From Acanthaster planci (Eukaryota; Echinodermata; Asteroidea; Valvatida; Acanthasteridae), in contig NW_019091532.1 of the NCBI RefSeq assembly GCF_001949145.1, forward strand, positions 192,088 to 256,087: a stretch of 64,000 nucleotides of DNA. The letters run 5' to 3'. Position numbers and translations under genes: made by a program. Of the stretch, positions 41,401 through 50,010 are shown in pieces (positions within the stretch are counted from its first letter, which is position 1; every line of letters starts with the position of its first letter). Under the pieces are notes generated by a model. It was given only the letters and a program-made list of their open reading frames with translations, ran no database searches and was not told the origin of the DNA.

Positions 41401-44400
41401 CGGTAAGGGGTGTGCAGGACAGGCGCATGGCCGTCCTGGGCTGGAACCGTCTTGAGCGGATGTAGGGGGTAGTGGGGAGCCGGCTCTGGGTTGTAGGGGG
41501 AGGGGACCGGCGAGGGTGACTGCCGGCCATTGCTCATACACTCCTGCAGTTCCTGCTTGCGCACCTGGAGCTCGTTGAGTTTCTCGGTCAGCTCTTCATA
41601 TTCCTGCATTGGGTCAACAACAAAAATTACGTAAAAGAGAAGGTACAGTTGTTTTCTCCCTGATGAATCGTCCACTGATCCCTGATTCTATAACACATCA
41701 CACGTCATTTATATATATATCTACACTGGTTACCCTTTCATTACAGAAAACATGTCCTTTTCAAATTTCTTCTGAGTTTACATCCCAACATGGCTCATCA
41801 ACCTCCCTACCTTCAAGCCCAGTCCATAATTCAGGAAAACACAACAGCAAAGTGAATTTGAAGTTACGCTAGAAATACACTCAACGTTTGTGAATTTGCA
41901 GCAGGCCCCATTATAATTCTAACTTTTAAAGCATCTGTGCAGACACACTCATTTTCCCAAATCTTCACAGTGATCAGCACATTCAGAGTAAAATGACCAT
42001 GTAAATTTGCCGTTTGTTGTTTGTGTTACTGTTTTATTTTGTTAAAAGCACTAGCAGTAGGAGGCCTGTTATAAATTGAGGTACCCATGAAATCTGTTCT
42101 TCTTTTCCTTCATCAGTTTCTGCCAACACCTTCAAGTATGTGCACAACAAAGTGATACCGATTCAACATCTGCTCAGGCGTGAAAACTTCTGACAGATTT
42201 CCTGCTTCCCTTCCAAGAACTGCCAAGCCAGGGGTCAGGGGTCAAAGGCTGGATTCTGTGCATGCACATTCCTGCCAAGACTGCACACTGAGTCTGAAGC
42301 CATTTAACTAAGCACAGAATCTTCCCGAAGGAGTTCCTCCGGTCTTTGCAGATGAGGAAAACAGACGAATCATGTTTTTCCTGTTTCAACAAAAACTTAA
42401 GGGAATTTCCCCTTTGATTTCTGCTGAACCCATTTCACTGAATGATTACCCAATACCCTACTGAACATGTGGGAACCTACATACAGTTCATGTTCTCCCT
42501 TGCTTTTGCAGCCAAAACATTTTTTTTCGCTGAAGAATTACCTCTGGAAGTGCAACCTTTCATCGATGACTTGTCTGTCTAAAACCATTGCTTTTGCATC
42601 TAACGATTATTCAGAATTGCTCTGGCAGTGTGCCAAGGGAATAACAGCACTGTTGTGATGGAAATAGCTGGATTCACATCACAAAATGTGATACATTTTG
42701 TGCAAAAAGCGAGACAAACATGAAACTGATGTGCAATTTTGGCGAATGGAAATTTCTTTCGGATCGAAAACCAGCCCCGCCGGCCACCCCCTACTAGCAA
42801 TAGCAGCTTCACAGCAAAAATGAAATGTTTGACAAAACAAACTCACCCCCAGTTTCTTGCCCTAGTTTCACGCCGCACAAGGCCCACAGATCGTGAGAAA
42901 CAAGGCTGCTGCAATTTGGTGGGATTATATAGCACGTGTAGTTCGGTACACAGCGGTACGAGTGCACACCACTGATCTCTATTATACTGATAGGCACACA
43001 CATGTACGTTCAATACGTGACAAGTGGCGCCATGAACTACACGTTGGTACATACACCCCAAGTGCGATACCAGCTTCGCACGTACATGTACACATATGTA
43101 AGCACATGCTAACTTCAGTCATTTCGTGGTGATCAATGCGCAACAAAAATGCCGACAGCACCGTCCAAATGTACCTTTGAAAAATGGCTGAGAGAAATGC
43201 CATGGCTGAGTTATGTAGCTTGCAAGAGGCCAAAATCAAAGCCGTTCGAGATTCTGCAGAACATTCGTCAGATCTCAATAAATGATCAGCAAGTTTGCTA
43301 ATCAATTTCATTTTCTTATTTCCATCACTGCTGTATGATACGACCAATATAGTTACATTTGTACCTAAAAAAAATGACGATATGGGACCCAATGTTTAAT
43401 TCTTATCACCAATGGCAACCATGATTTGTGCCTGTTTCATGAACAATTGCTGCCCAGTTTTCTACGTACACCAAGCAACATGTCTCTATGGGACCCAATG
43501 TTTAATTCTTATCACCAATGGTAACCATGATTTGTGCCTGTTTCATGAACAATTGCTGCCCAGTTTTCTACGTACACCAAGCAACATGTCTCTATGATTA
43601 CGTGTTTTTTCCCTCTGTACACACTCAGCTGTTACTTTTCATATAATTTGTTGCCATCTTTGATTTTATCCCTAAGCACAAAAATCCAAAGCCTGTCTGT
43701 CCTGCTGATAATTGACAGAATGATGTTTCTGTGTGTTTTGTCAGATTTTGTACATGTAACTTGCGTATTTTACAAATGAGTGTGCAGCAGTGTTGTACTG
43801 AGTTCATCACAAGTCCCTGTAAGTCCAGCACAAGTCCATCAGAAGTCATTCAATCTGGAGCCAATTCATGAGCTATTCAAATGAGCTGTGACAAAAGCAT
43901 TCCTTTGTCACTGTTCACCCGGTTACTTATGACTGGCCTGGTGAAGGCACTTGTGACTGACCTTGTGAAAGGACTTGTGACTGAACTTGTGACTGGCCTT
44001 GAGAATGTGAAGGGCCTTGTGACTGGCCTTGTGAAGGGCCTTGTGACTGGCCTTGTGAAGGGCCTTGTGACTGGCCTTGTGAAGAGACTTGTGACTGGAC
44101 TTATGACTGGACTTGTGACTGGACTTGTGCAAAGACTTGTGACTGGACTGGTATGAACAAAAATCAACCTGGTGCCTAACTTTTTTTTTTCTAGGAGTCA
44201 GTGGCTCCTCATTTTAATTTTCTCTGTACAAAAATCAACCTGGTGCCCAACTTTTTTTTTTCTAGGAGTCAGTGGCTCCTCATTTTAATTTTCTCTGTAC
44301 AAAAATCAACCTGGTGCCTAACTTTTTTTTTTCTAGGAGTCAGTGGCTCCTCATTTTAATTCTCTCTGTACAGCACTGGGGAATAGCAATTTTTGTTTAC

Positions 44401-46762
44401 ACCTAGCTGGGTTCCATGGAAGCGACTGCATTTCACAGGTGTGAGAAGTGGATGGCCTATTTCACTCCAAACCAAGGCTTTCATCAAGTTCATTGTTCAT
44501 TCATTTCCACAGTTTTACATACATACAATATCAATTTTCCAATGCTATATAAATACAGGGGGGAAGCCATGGAAGTACCCACTAAAAAGCAAAGCTTATG
44601 ATTGTGGGCCCTTGAAGCAATGAAGTTCATCACTAATCCACCCCAAGTCCTCTAGTCCCATGCTTTTCAAATTCAAGCTACTAAAACTGTCAAAAAATCC
44701 TTTCTTTGTCACTGTTTGTATTGTTACTTGTGCCTGGACTTGTCCGAGGTTGTCAATCACAACCCTGAATAATATCTGAAACTGATGTGAGGATCGATGA
44801 GAGTACTTCTATTTCCATCCAGGCCATCCCAGTACACCCTGCCAGTACAGGTAAACAGTGCACTTCAAATCATCCATGTAGTTTCCACTGTCAAAACGGC
44901 AGAGAAGCCATTCGAAAGCTGTGCGACTAAAACAATGGCAGTGATTTTGTGCCACTGCACAGGAAATGGTCCTAACTTGACATATCCACGCGCTCTACAA
45001 CCCCAATTTTCTCGAACGGGAAATGGTGCATCCTCTTGCAGAATTTCATCACCATGACGGCCACATGTACACCTAGGCCAGATGGTTCCAATGTACATGT
45101 ACGTGTGCAAGTCCACCCATTTACATGTATGTACATGTACGTGCATGCACACTGCACACCTCTGTCCACCTTCACTGTTTAAAAAGCAGAGAACAGTTAT
45201 AAAATGGAAACCTCACACCTGGAAAGAAATCCAATGTATCACTAGAGCAAATAAACTAATTCTTACAGTCATCCAGAGGGGAAATACCGGTACATGTAGC
45301 GTATGTAATTGCAAATCAACACAATTTGAATGCATGTACGCACTGGTAAACATATACTCCAGCAAAAATCAAATTTTTCTTTTAAACATGCCTTGTGTAA
45401 GCGTGATTTCTTATGTAAGATCAAGCTATGCCATGCCTAGATACTTATTTAATTGTAGCCAGGTCTACGCTTATGTAAGTGTAGACATGGCTGCATAATT
45501 CCTTCTGCCTTGTCATTAATCTGGAGAACAGATAATTTTAATATTCCCCCAGCCAACATGGCCGATGCTCCGCTGCTAAATGGCAACTCCGATCATGTTC
45601 ACGGCACAACTTTACAATCTTATTCCCTAAACCAATTTCTTTCTTTTTTTTATCCTGCTGTCAAATGAAATCAAATCTGCCCAGGCAAGGCACCTTGGGG
45701 AGGAGAAAAGAAGGAAAAAAAAAAAAAAGGGCAAAGGGACTTTGTGACACTCGATCTTCAGGGCCCCAACAATAGCAATTGGGCATGGGCGCGCAGCGTG
45801 TAATGCTAGAAGGCGAAAGGAGGTTTGATGTAGGCCCCAGCATTGATGCCCGACACTATCAGCGATAAAGACACCACCATTTACATGCCACGCAGAGGCA
45901 TCGCGAAGCCTGGGGATGGTATTACTGACACGGGGGCTGGGATAAGTAACCTCTCATCTTTTGGCATACATATGGTGAATAGATGACGGGATTGTAAGCG
46001 GCTGCCCTGGATGGAAGGCAGACAAAACCTTACGCAGTAGAAACAAAAAGGGTCAATAAAAAAAAAACGCCTCTAGACCAAGGTTACTGCCCGGTGCTTC
46101 GTGCGTGAGCAACCCGTGACGATAGGAGACAAACTGTGAGGAATGCGAATGTGGGACGACGGTGGTGATAATGACGGGTCGGCGAAGATGGGAGGATGCC
46201 ACTAGACACGAGCCTGGGACCGTACGCATGTTGAGCTGCACAGCAACAACCCTGGGAGTGACAATGAGTAAAACTGCAAAAACAAACACACCGCATACTG
46301 GAAGCTGCAAGCTCACGCTGGCCTTTCCCATGTTGTACAAGTGACCTCCTCAATATCAAAATATAAACTGCAGGGTTAGTGATAAAACATGCATTGCAAT
46401 CAACCAGATATATGCTCAAGTCAACCGCGGTCATCAATTATATTCCCCAAGCAACCATCCCCCCCTCCCCCCGAAAAAAAATAAATAAATAAAAGGCCCC
46501 ACAATTCCATCTTTCCAGATATGTTCACAATGAGGGAATTCAGAGGGAATGAAAAAAATCAGTTTGAATTTATTTTCAAATACAGGCATAGCATCGGATA
46601 ATTTCTTGGTGTATTGTATGTTTCTCCTCGAGCCTCGTACACGTACAGTCATACACCTACCTCAATGAAGATAGAAGACGGATTAGTGTTGTCTTGGAAC
46701 TTGGCCAAGAGCTCCTGAATGTTTTTCTTGGTCAGCTCAATGAAGTGTTGCACATGATGGAG
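26286..46762 (-). CDS. RAF: RAF serine/threonine protein kinase, B-Raf type (16 exons; first coding exon not found)
   Basis: This is the Ras-activated MAP kinase kinase kinase that phosphorylates MEK. Sixteen exons join in consistent phase to 764 residues. Order: B-Raf-specific N-terminal segment (1-60); Ras-binding domain (about 128-213, [13 protein letters not shown]); C1 cysteine-rich domain (211-257, HNF-VRKTFF...[26 protein letters not shown]); 14-3-3 site RERSTSAPN (S304); Ser/Thr-rich linker; kinase domain. Kinase features are the G-loop IGSGSFG (458-464), VAVK lysine 478, helix-C Glu 496, HRDMKSNN (Asp 571), DFG (589-591), LATVKSRWS activation segment, APE, and the C-terminal 14-3-3 site RSHSEPS (S724). 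All catalytic residues are present. The numbering runs five behind human B-Raf from the G-loop to the C-terminal site. DSNDDWE before the kinase keeps the acidic pair typical of B-Raf. The start-codon exon lies upstream of 46762 and was not identified. Confidence 0.96.
27029..27163 (-). CDS. RAF: RAF exon o: kinase C-lobe
   Basis: A 45-codon, phase 0-0 exon: [35 protein letters not shown] and [10 protein letters not shown], between TATTGAG and GTAACA. Confidence 0.96.
27588..27719 (-). CDS. RAF: RAF exon n: APE motif and kinase C-lobe
   Basis: A 44-codon, phase 0-0 exon: [40 protein letters not shown] and NKDQ before GTGTGT. Confidence 0.96.
27720..28240. other. RAF intron with possible non-LTR retrotransposon relic
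   Basis: This 521-bp intron carries plus-strand coding-like sequence at about 27790-28010. It includes [19 protein letters not shown] followed by [12 protein letters not shown], similar in pattern to the C-terminal Cys-rich end of LINE reverse transcriptases. It is short and decayed, and the call is tentative. Confidence 0.35.
28241..28359 (-). CDS. RAF: RAF exon m: DFG motif and activation segment
   Basis: [20 protein letters not shown] then [19 protein letters not shown], between GCTCAG and GTAAGG. The LATVKS stretch includes positions equivalent to human B-Raf T599, V600 and S602. Confidence 0.97.
28821..28867 (-). CDS. RAF: RAF exon l: catalytic loop
   Basis: A 47-bp exon encoding [15 protein letters not shown], between TTCTGCAG and A|GTATCC. 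HRDMKSN carries the catalytic aspartate, and the methionine after HRD is as in vertebrate RAF1. Confidence 0.95.
29357..29618 (-). CDS. RAF: RAF exon k: kinase N-lobe and hinge
   Basis: [60 protein letters not shown] and [12 protein letters not shown]. It contains the catalytic lysine, the helix-C glutamate and the hinge (QWCEG). The acceptor is CTTGCAG and the donor GTGAGT. Confidence 0.97.
30434..30545 (-). CDS. RAF: RAF exon j: N-region and glycine loop
   Basis: [20 protein letters not shown] then [17 protein letters not shown], between TCCACAG and G|GTAAGT. It holds the acidic N-region and the ATP-binding loop. Confidence 0.96.
30763..30811. repeat. 21-bp tandem repeat
   Basis: Two full copies of CTAGCCATAGACATGTTATTT and a partial third, in the RAF intron between exons i and j. 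Confidence 0.85.
31051..31211 (-). CDS. RAF: RAF exon i: serine-rich linker before kinase
   Basis: A 53-codon exon: [20 protein letters not shown], then [16 protein letters not shown] and [14 protein letters not shown] before GTAAGT. The phase (1 in, 0 out) fits both neighbours. The Ser/Thr-rich composition is typical of this linker. Confidence 0.82.
31212..34132. other. RAF intron between exons h and i (2.9 kb)
   Basis: No coding exon seen. It holds a short inverted repeat around CAATCGGGGACC/GGTCCCCAATTG (32834-32900), the MITE-like element 33227-33480, and a T-poor A/C/G-rich stretch from 33480 to 33750. Confidence 0.55.
33227..33480. mobile_element. MITE-like element, 254 bp, with 30-bp terminal inverted repeats
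   Basis: The left end ATGTGGGTAATTCCCCAG and the right end, read on the other strand, ATGTGGGTAATTCCAGAC both continue into ATTAGGGGTCCA. The arms match at 26 of 30 positions. The interior has no coding capacity. The flanking duplication is not clear. Confidence 0.7.
34133..34270 (-). CDS. RAF: RAF exon h: CR2-kinase linker
   Basis: [34 protein letters not shown] and [11 protein letters not shown], entering after two bases and leaving in phase 1 at G|GTGAGT. The acceptor follows an unusually long pyrimidine tract. The call rests on splice phase and position. Confidence 0.75.
34271..34329. repeat. Polypurine/polypyrimidine tract
   Basis: About 57 bases of uninterrupted G and A on the plus strand (GGGGAA units). 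On the transcribed minus sense it is an exceptionally long C/T tract running straight into the CCTCCTAG acceptor of RAF exon h. Less perfect purine runs continue to about 34400. Confidence 0.85.
34560..35330. repeat. Degenerate GACAAT/ATGACA-rich region
   Basis: Motifs ATGACA, GTGACAA and AACAATGAC recur dozens of times without a fixed period, as in a decayed simple repeat. This keeps both strands relatively free of stops. It lies in the 2.6-kb RAF intron between exons g and h; I see no exon. Confidence 0.55.
36225..36394. repeat. Imperfect inverted repeat (foldback)
   Basis: The outer arms TAGAGAGAGT / ACTCTCTCTA and the inner arms CCAAAATGG / CCATTTTGG are in matching order, with gaps between. 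It may be an old MITE in the RAF intron. Confidence 0.4.
36861..36903 (-). CDS. RAF: RAF exon g: 43-bp microexon
   Basis: [14 protein letters not shown] plus one base, between GCTTTAG and GTAGGA. It was picked because it enters in phase 0 and leaves in phase 1, exactly what the flanking exons need. Skipping it would break the frame. The linker is poorly conserved, so homology cannot confirm it. Confidence 0.7.
37505..37676 (-). CDS. RAF: RAF exon f: acidic stretch and CR2 14-3-3 site
   Basis: The exon reads [20 protein letters not shown], then [14 protein letters not shown] and a threonine-rich end [14 protein letters not shown] is the inhibitory 14-3-3 binding site of RAF kinases. The acceptor is CCCTAAG and the donor GTGATT, a weaker donor than its neighbours. 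Confidence 0.93.
38371..39203. mobile_element. Non-autonomous hAT-like element, 833 bp
   Basis: The left end CAGGGCTTGAAATT and the right end AATTTCGAGCCCTG are inverted repeats with one mismatch. They are flanked by AGCCAT on both sides (38365-38370 and 39204-39209). If the right end is taken two bases earlier the shared flank is the 8-bp TGAGCCAT, the usual hAT length. There is no transposase frame, and a second foldback lies inside. Confidence 0.65.
38710..38809. mobile_element. Nested foldback MITE, about 100 bp
   Basis: The left arm GGCTGAGGCTTTGGTTTTGC and the right arm, read on the other strand, GGCTGAGACTTTGGTTTCGC both continue into TGGTTCCAG, giving 29-bp arms with two mismatches. 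It sits inside the hAT-like element. Confidence 0.7.
39372..39523 (-). CDS. RAF: RAF exon e: C1 cysteine-rich zinc domain
   Basis: The exon reads [35 protein letters not shown] and [15 protein letters not shown], giving the zinc-binding Cys and His pattern of the phosphatidylserine-binding C1 domain. It ends in phase 2 at AT|GTAAGC. Confidence 0.96.
39794..39850 (-). CDS. RAF: RAF exon d: end of Ras-binding domain, first histidine of the C1 domain
   Basis: A 19-codon, phase 0-0 exon reading [19 protein letters not shown] between TTGACAG and GTGAGT. HNF is the conserved start of the RAF cysteine-rich domain and supplies its first zinc ligand. The exon is too short to stand out alone but fits its neighbours exactly. 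Confidence 0.9.
40222..40374 (-). CDS. RAF: RAF exon c: Ras-binding domain
   Basis: A 51-codon, phase 0-0 exon: [30 protein letters not shown], then a [12 protein letters not shown] end before GTAAGT. Residues equivalent to the Ras-contacting Lys and Arg (AKAMKMR) are present. Confidence 0.95.
41277..41603 (-). CDS. RAF: RAF exon b: coiled-coil, proline-rich linker and start of Ras-binding domain
   Basis: A 109-codon, phase 0-0 exon. It starts [20 protein letters not shown], continues through a proline-rich stretch ([15 protein letters not shown]), and ends [16 protein letters not shown] at a GTGAGT donor. The acceptor is CAATGCAG. Confidence 0.92.
43381..43595. repeat. 106-bp tandem duplication
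   Basis: The block beginning TATGGGACCCAATGTTTAAT is repeated after exactly 106 bp with nearly no change (GGCAACC against GGTAACC), so the duplication is recent. Confidence 0.9.
43927..44152. repeat. 12/24-bp minisatellite
   Basis: About 18 units of CTTGTGACTGGC alternating with CTTGTGAAGGGC. The 12-base period is a multiple of three, so both strands read through without stops; the resulting repetitive peptides are not likely to be real. Confidence 0.9.
44157..44369. repeat. 71-bp tandem repeat, three copies
   Basis: Three nearly identical 71-bp units begin at 44157, 44228 and 44299. Each holds ACAAAAATCAACCTGGTGCC, a run of about ten T, and CTAGGAGTCAGTGGCTCC. Confidence 0.9.
46661..46762 (-). 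CDS. RAF: RAF exon a: B-Raf-specific N-terminal segment
   Basis: The exon reads [20 protein letters not shown] then [14 protein letters not shown], phase 0-0, between CTCCCCAG and GTAGGT. It matches the second exon of human BRAF (IKLTQEHIEALLDKF, NPPSIYLE). Confidence 0.85.
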
Positions 46763-49700
46763 CTGGGGAGACCAAAAAAAGCACACAAATGTAAGATTAC
46801 AATCATACATGTACATGTATATACAGGGAGTGCAGCCCCTGCCACGGATCTTAGAAGGGTGTGTTCAAGAAGCTTTAACATTTAAGCAAAGATTGTGGGA
46901 GAGCATTCGATTTGTGAATCATGTTATACTTTAAGTACATGTACTTCTGGGGTGTGCAAGTTGAAGCCACCAGTGCCCCCCACCAGTGTGGTGAGTACCT
47001 GGAGAGGAATGAGCACAGTAGCTATGCTAATGTCCTTTGCATTTGGCTCGGGCATCGTCAGCATCCATTCCCTGATCCAGTCTTGAACGAACATTTAACA
47101 CTGGACAACCGTATTCCCTTATTAAATGACACTGTTGCCACCGCTGACACAGTCAAATTCCCTCGAAAGATGATGGTATTACCCTTTAACCTCCCTCCCC
47201 TACCTGTGACTGGACATCAGCAAATCAACAATTTTTACGCAAGAAGGCATTTCACACACAATACCTATGAAAGTTTCCCCACATACCAGGCAAAAATGCA
47301 CGAGTGTCAGTCAACTGGACACATTGCAAGTGCTATACATGGGAAAGCTACATGTACCAAATGCAGTGCGGAGATTTTCCAAATTCTGGCCCCTTGTCCA
47401 GGTGTGTCTGGAGGAGGCTCTGGCTGCCCTAAAATGGGCCCTGCCTTCATCGAGGGCCACACTCTGCTCCACAAAAACGTTTGATACCCAGGCCAAAGCT
47501 TAGAGTGTTTCTATTTGGTTTGGATGGTGAAGATTTCTAAGAAATTCCTCAGCGACATATGAAGCTCAGGCCAAAGATGAAATCGAGGACTGGGCGAAAT
47601 GGGCCAAACCAAAACAAAAAACAGCCAAAATGCTGGCCTAACAAGGATTGGGAGGGGGCCTGTCGCGGTTTATTGCATTACTTTTAACGCAGAGTACATG
47701 TATGTACTTTGGAAGTGCAGATGATAGCATGAACGATCCTCTCTTCACAAAGCATTTGTACATCATGTTTTGTCAGTGACTATCTAAGCACCCAACATGT
47801 ACAGTGTACATTCATGGAGTTATACAAAAGCAAATACACACTGAAATATGCCGATAGACTGCATGATGTATGGTGCTCTTGACAGTCTGAATACTGCCAA
47901 AATGCACTTGTAAGCACATTACAACTCATACACTGAAGTGAACTCGATGCATGGGACCATGATGGGACAGAGGTATTGAAAATAATGATGTACATTGTAC
48001 ATACATGTATAGTTCAGGTACATGTACATAAATACATCATTCACATACAATGCAACCAATAAAACGAGTAAGCACAATTTTACCTCAAATACGGTCAAAG
48101 ATTTTATTTATTTATTTTTTTGAGTGTGCCATATCAATGACCCAGATCTTTCATTAACGTTGCTTAATTGTAGACAGGAAAAACAGCTGCGTTGCTATCA
48201 GATGGAACGCACATTCTGGGAGTGGGTGAACCAAATGGAGGAATGCCAATCATCAAGACAAGCGGCGGTGGTCTTAATCAAGGACTGATTATTTGTAATT
48301 GGCATCGGACCTCATAAATATTCATGACCCCGTTGAATCAACTGTGTAACACAGCTGATTTTTTTGTTCTGTCCAATGGAAGTTTCCACAGTTGCAAGTG
48401 TATGAAATCCCTGAATTCATATCCTATATTATCCCACATCCGTGTGAGTTGTTCTTTTCTTCTTTGAGATTTCTTTCTCGTTCTAAACTTGATGAAAGTG
48501 ACGCTTATTTCATGAGGCGATGGTTGTTTAATTATCATGGTGCAGTTTCTGCATGTCATGTGTTTCATTCAGAGCACAGAAGCTTCAGGTGAACTTATGC
48601 AGCTTACCTGGGTCAATTTGTGCCAAGGGGCTTATCTTATCCCCCCGAGCTACATGCACCCCAAATCAGCGAAAGAAAGACAGGTGGTTACAAGCAGGTT
48701 CTTGCACGCATTCTGCATGTACGCAAAGCCCACACATGCCGGAATAAATTAGTTACACATACTCAGCGTACTCCACGTCAAACGCGCATATACTTAAGCC
48801 TCATGGCGCCTCTATGCAGTGAGAACCCAAAAAAGCACCCCCTCTTTTATTCTGCTCGGAGCAGATTTACTTCTGTGCCATCGACCACTTGGAACCATTC
48901 CAGGATTTGTTTTGTTTATTTGTTGATGGAAAATAATGGACCTTTTAATGTAACTTAACAGACGGTAACCTCATTCCGTGAGCCTTTCCAATGACCTATG
49001 TGTTAAAGGGTGTTAAATGGCACAAACATAACATTTAGAATATTCTTGTAAATCCCACTGGACAGAACAAAAGAGCAGTTGTCTTATGTAATCAAGATTA
49101 TCTCTGCAAGCACCATTATATTTACAGGTAAAGTCTTCAGGTTTGACAAGATAAAATTCTATGCCATTCTAGACCCAAAACAACACTGTCTGACACTTAT
49201 TTGTGGAGAAATTAAATTTCACTTTTGGGTTGCCTTTGGAGGGAGAGGGCGGCACCCCGTCTTGGAGGAACAAAAGGAAACGCCACCTCTCTCATCAGTA
49301 CTGCAGTATAGGAAGACAGGACCCTGTACCTGTGAATACGGCCTGTACATGTACCGCCATCCACCCACGGACCATTCACCCAGGGATGTGCAACTTAAGC
49401 TCAGGCACAATATCAAAGCAGAAACCCTCCTATGCTAAGATACATTCTTGACACAGTTGTCACATCAGTCAAAATCAGTCAAATTTCCCATATGTGTCTG
49501 TGTACTGACGGAAATCAAGTGGAAGGCATTTTTGACTGTTTTTTGACGGTTAAAACAGAAGGAGGGTTAAGTTGGATTATGTAACACTTTCTCTAATAAT
49601 AAAACATATATTCCTGTCTACCGCTTTGTTTTTTTGGTAATATTTTAAGTCAGGGTACACCCTCTCTAAAAATATGCTGCTCAAGATATTTCATCCTATA

Positions 49701-49799
49701 CATTCTGAGAAAAGTGTACCACAAAATTGGGGAATTTTGCCTCATTAAAACTTCGTCTCTCCTTGAAAATGATAAATGAAGATTTATTCGTCAAACAAT

Positions 49800-50010
49800 T
49801 AGATTTAAGCACCGCGTCGGCGCATCGTCTCGGCATAACCACGGCTGCACAGTACATGATGCAACGCGTGTCATGTGGTCGCGAGTTTTTTCAAGAAAGT
49901 CAAGAGCGTCTGCGGGGGTAATAACAATCCGTAACGTGCATGGAACCAAGGTCGCATATATGTGTCTGCACTGGGGCCGCTCGCTCGCGGTTGCGCACCC
50001 CTGGGTAAAT
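49800..50010. promoter_or_regulatory. Local CpG cluster, possible promoter
   Basis: About two dozen CG dinucleotides fall within some 210 bases (for example CACCGCGTCGGCGC and GGCCGCTCGCTCGCGG), in surroundings where CG is rare. This could mark an unmethylated promoter, perhaps that of RAF, but no transcript evidence is available. Confidence 0.3.

Larger units (their letters stand above)
41604..46660. other. RAF intron between exons a and b (5.1 kb)
   Basis: No exon was recognised. The intron holds three tandem repeats between 43.38 and 44.37 kb, TACATGTA palindromes near 43.08 and 45.06-45.15 kb, and a poly-A-rich stretch near 45.72 kb. Confidence 0.55.

Noticed and set aside
43877-44167. 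Repetitive peptides on both strands
   Set aside because: They arise because the 12-bp minisatellite has a period divisible by three; no start or splice context.
44157-44369. CRISPR-like spaced repeats
   Set aside because: Three direct 71-bp copies with no unique spacers, in a eukaryotic intron; this is an ordinary tandem repeat.
45558-45670. Plus-strand ATGGCCGATGCTCCGCTG start resembling a protein N-terminus
   Set aside because: The frame stops after about 35 codons with no good donor or homology, and it lies antisense in a RAF intron.
46921-47484. Plus-strand open frame of 187 codons
   Set aside because: No recognisable family, no splice context, low-conservation look, and an overlapping open frame on the other strand. 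Probably chance.
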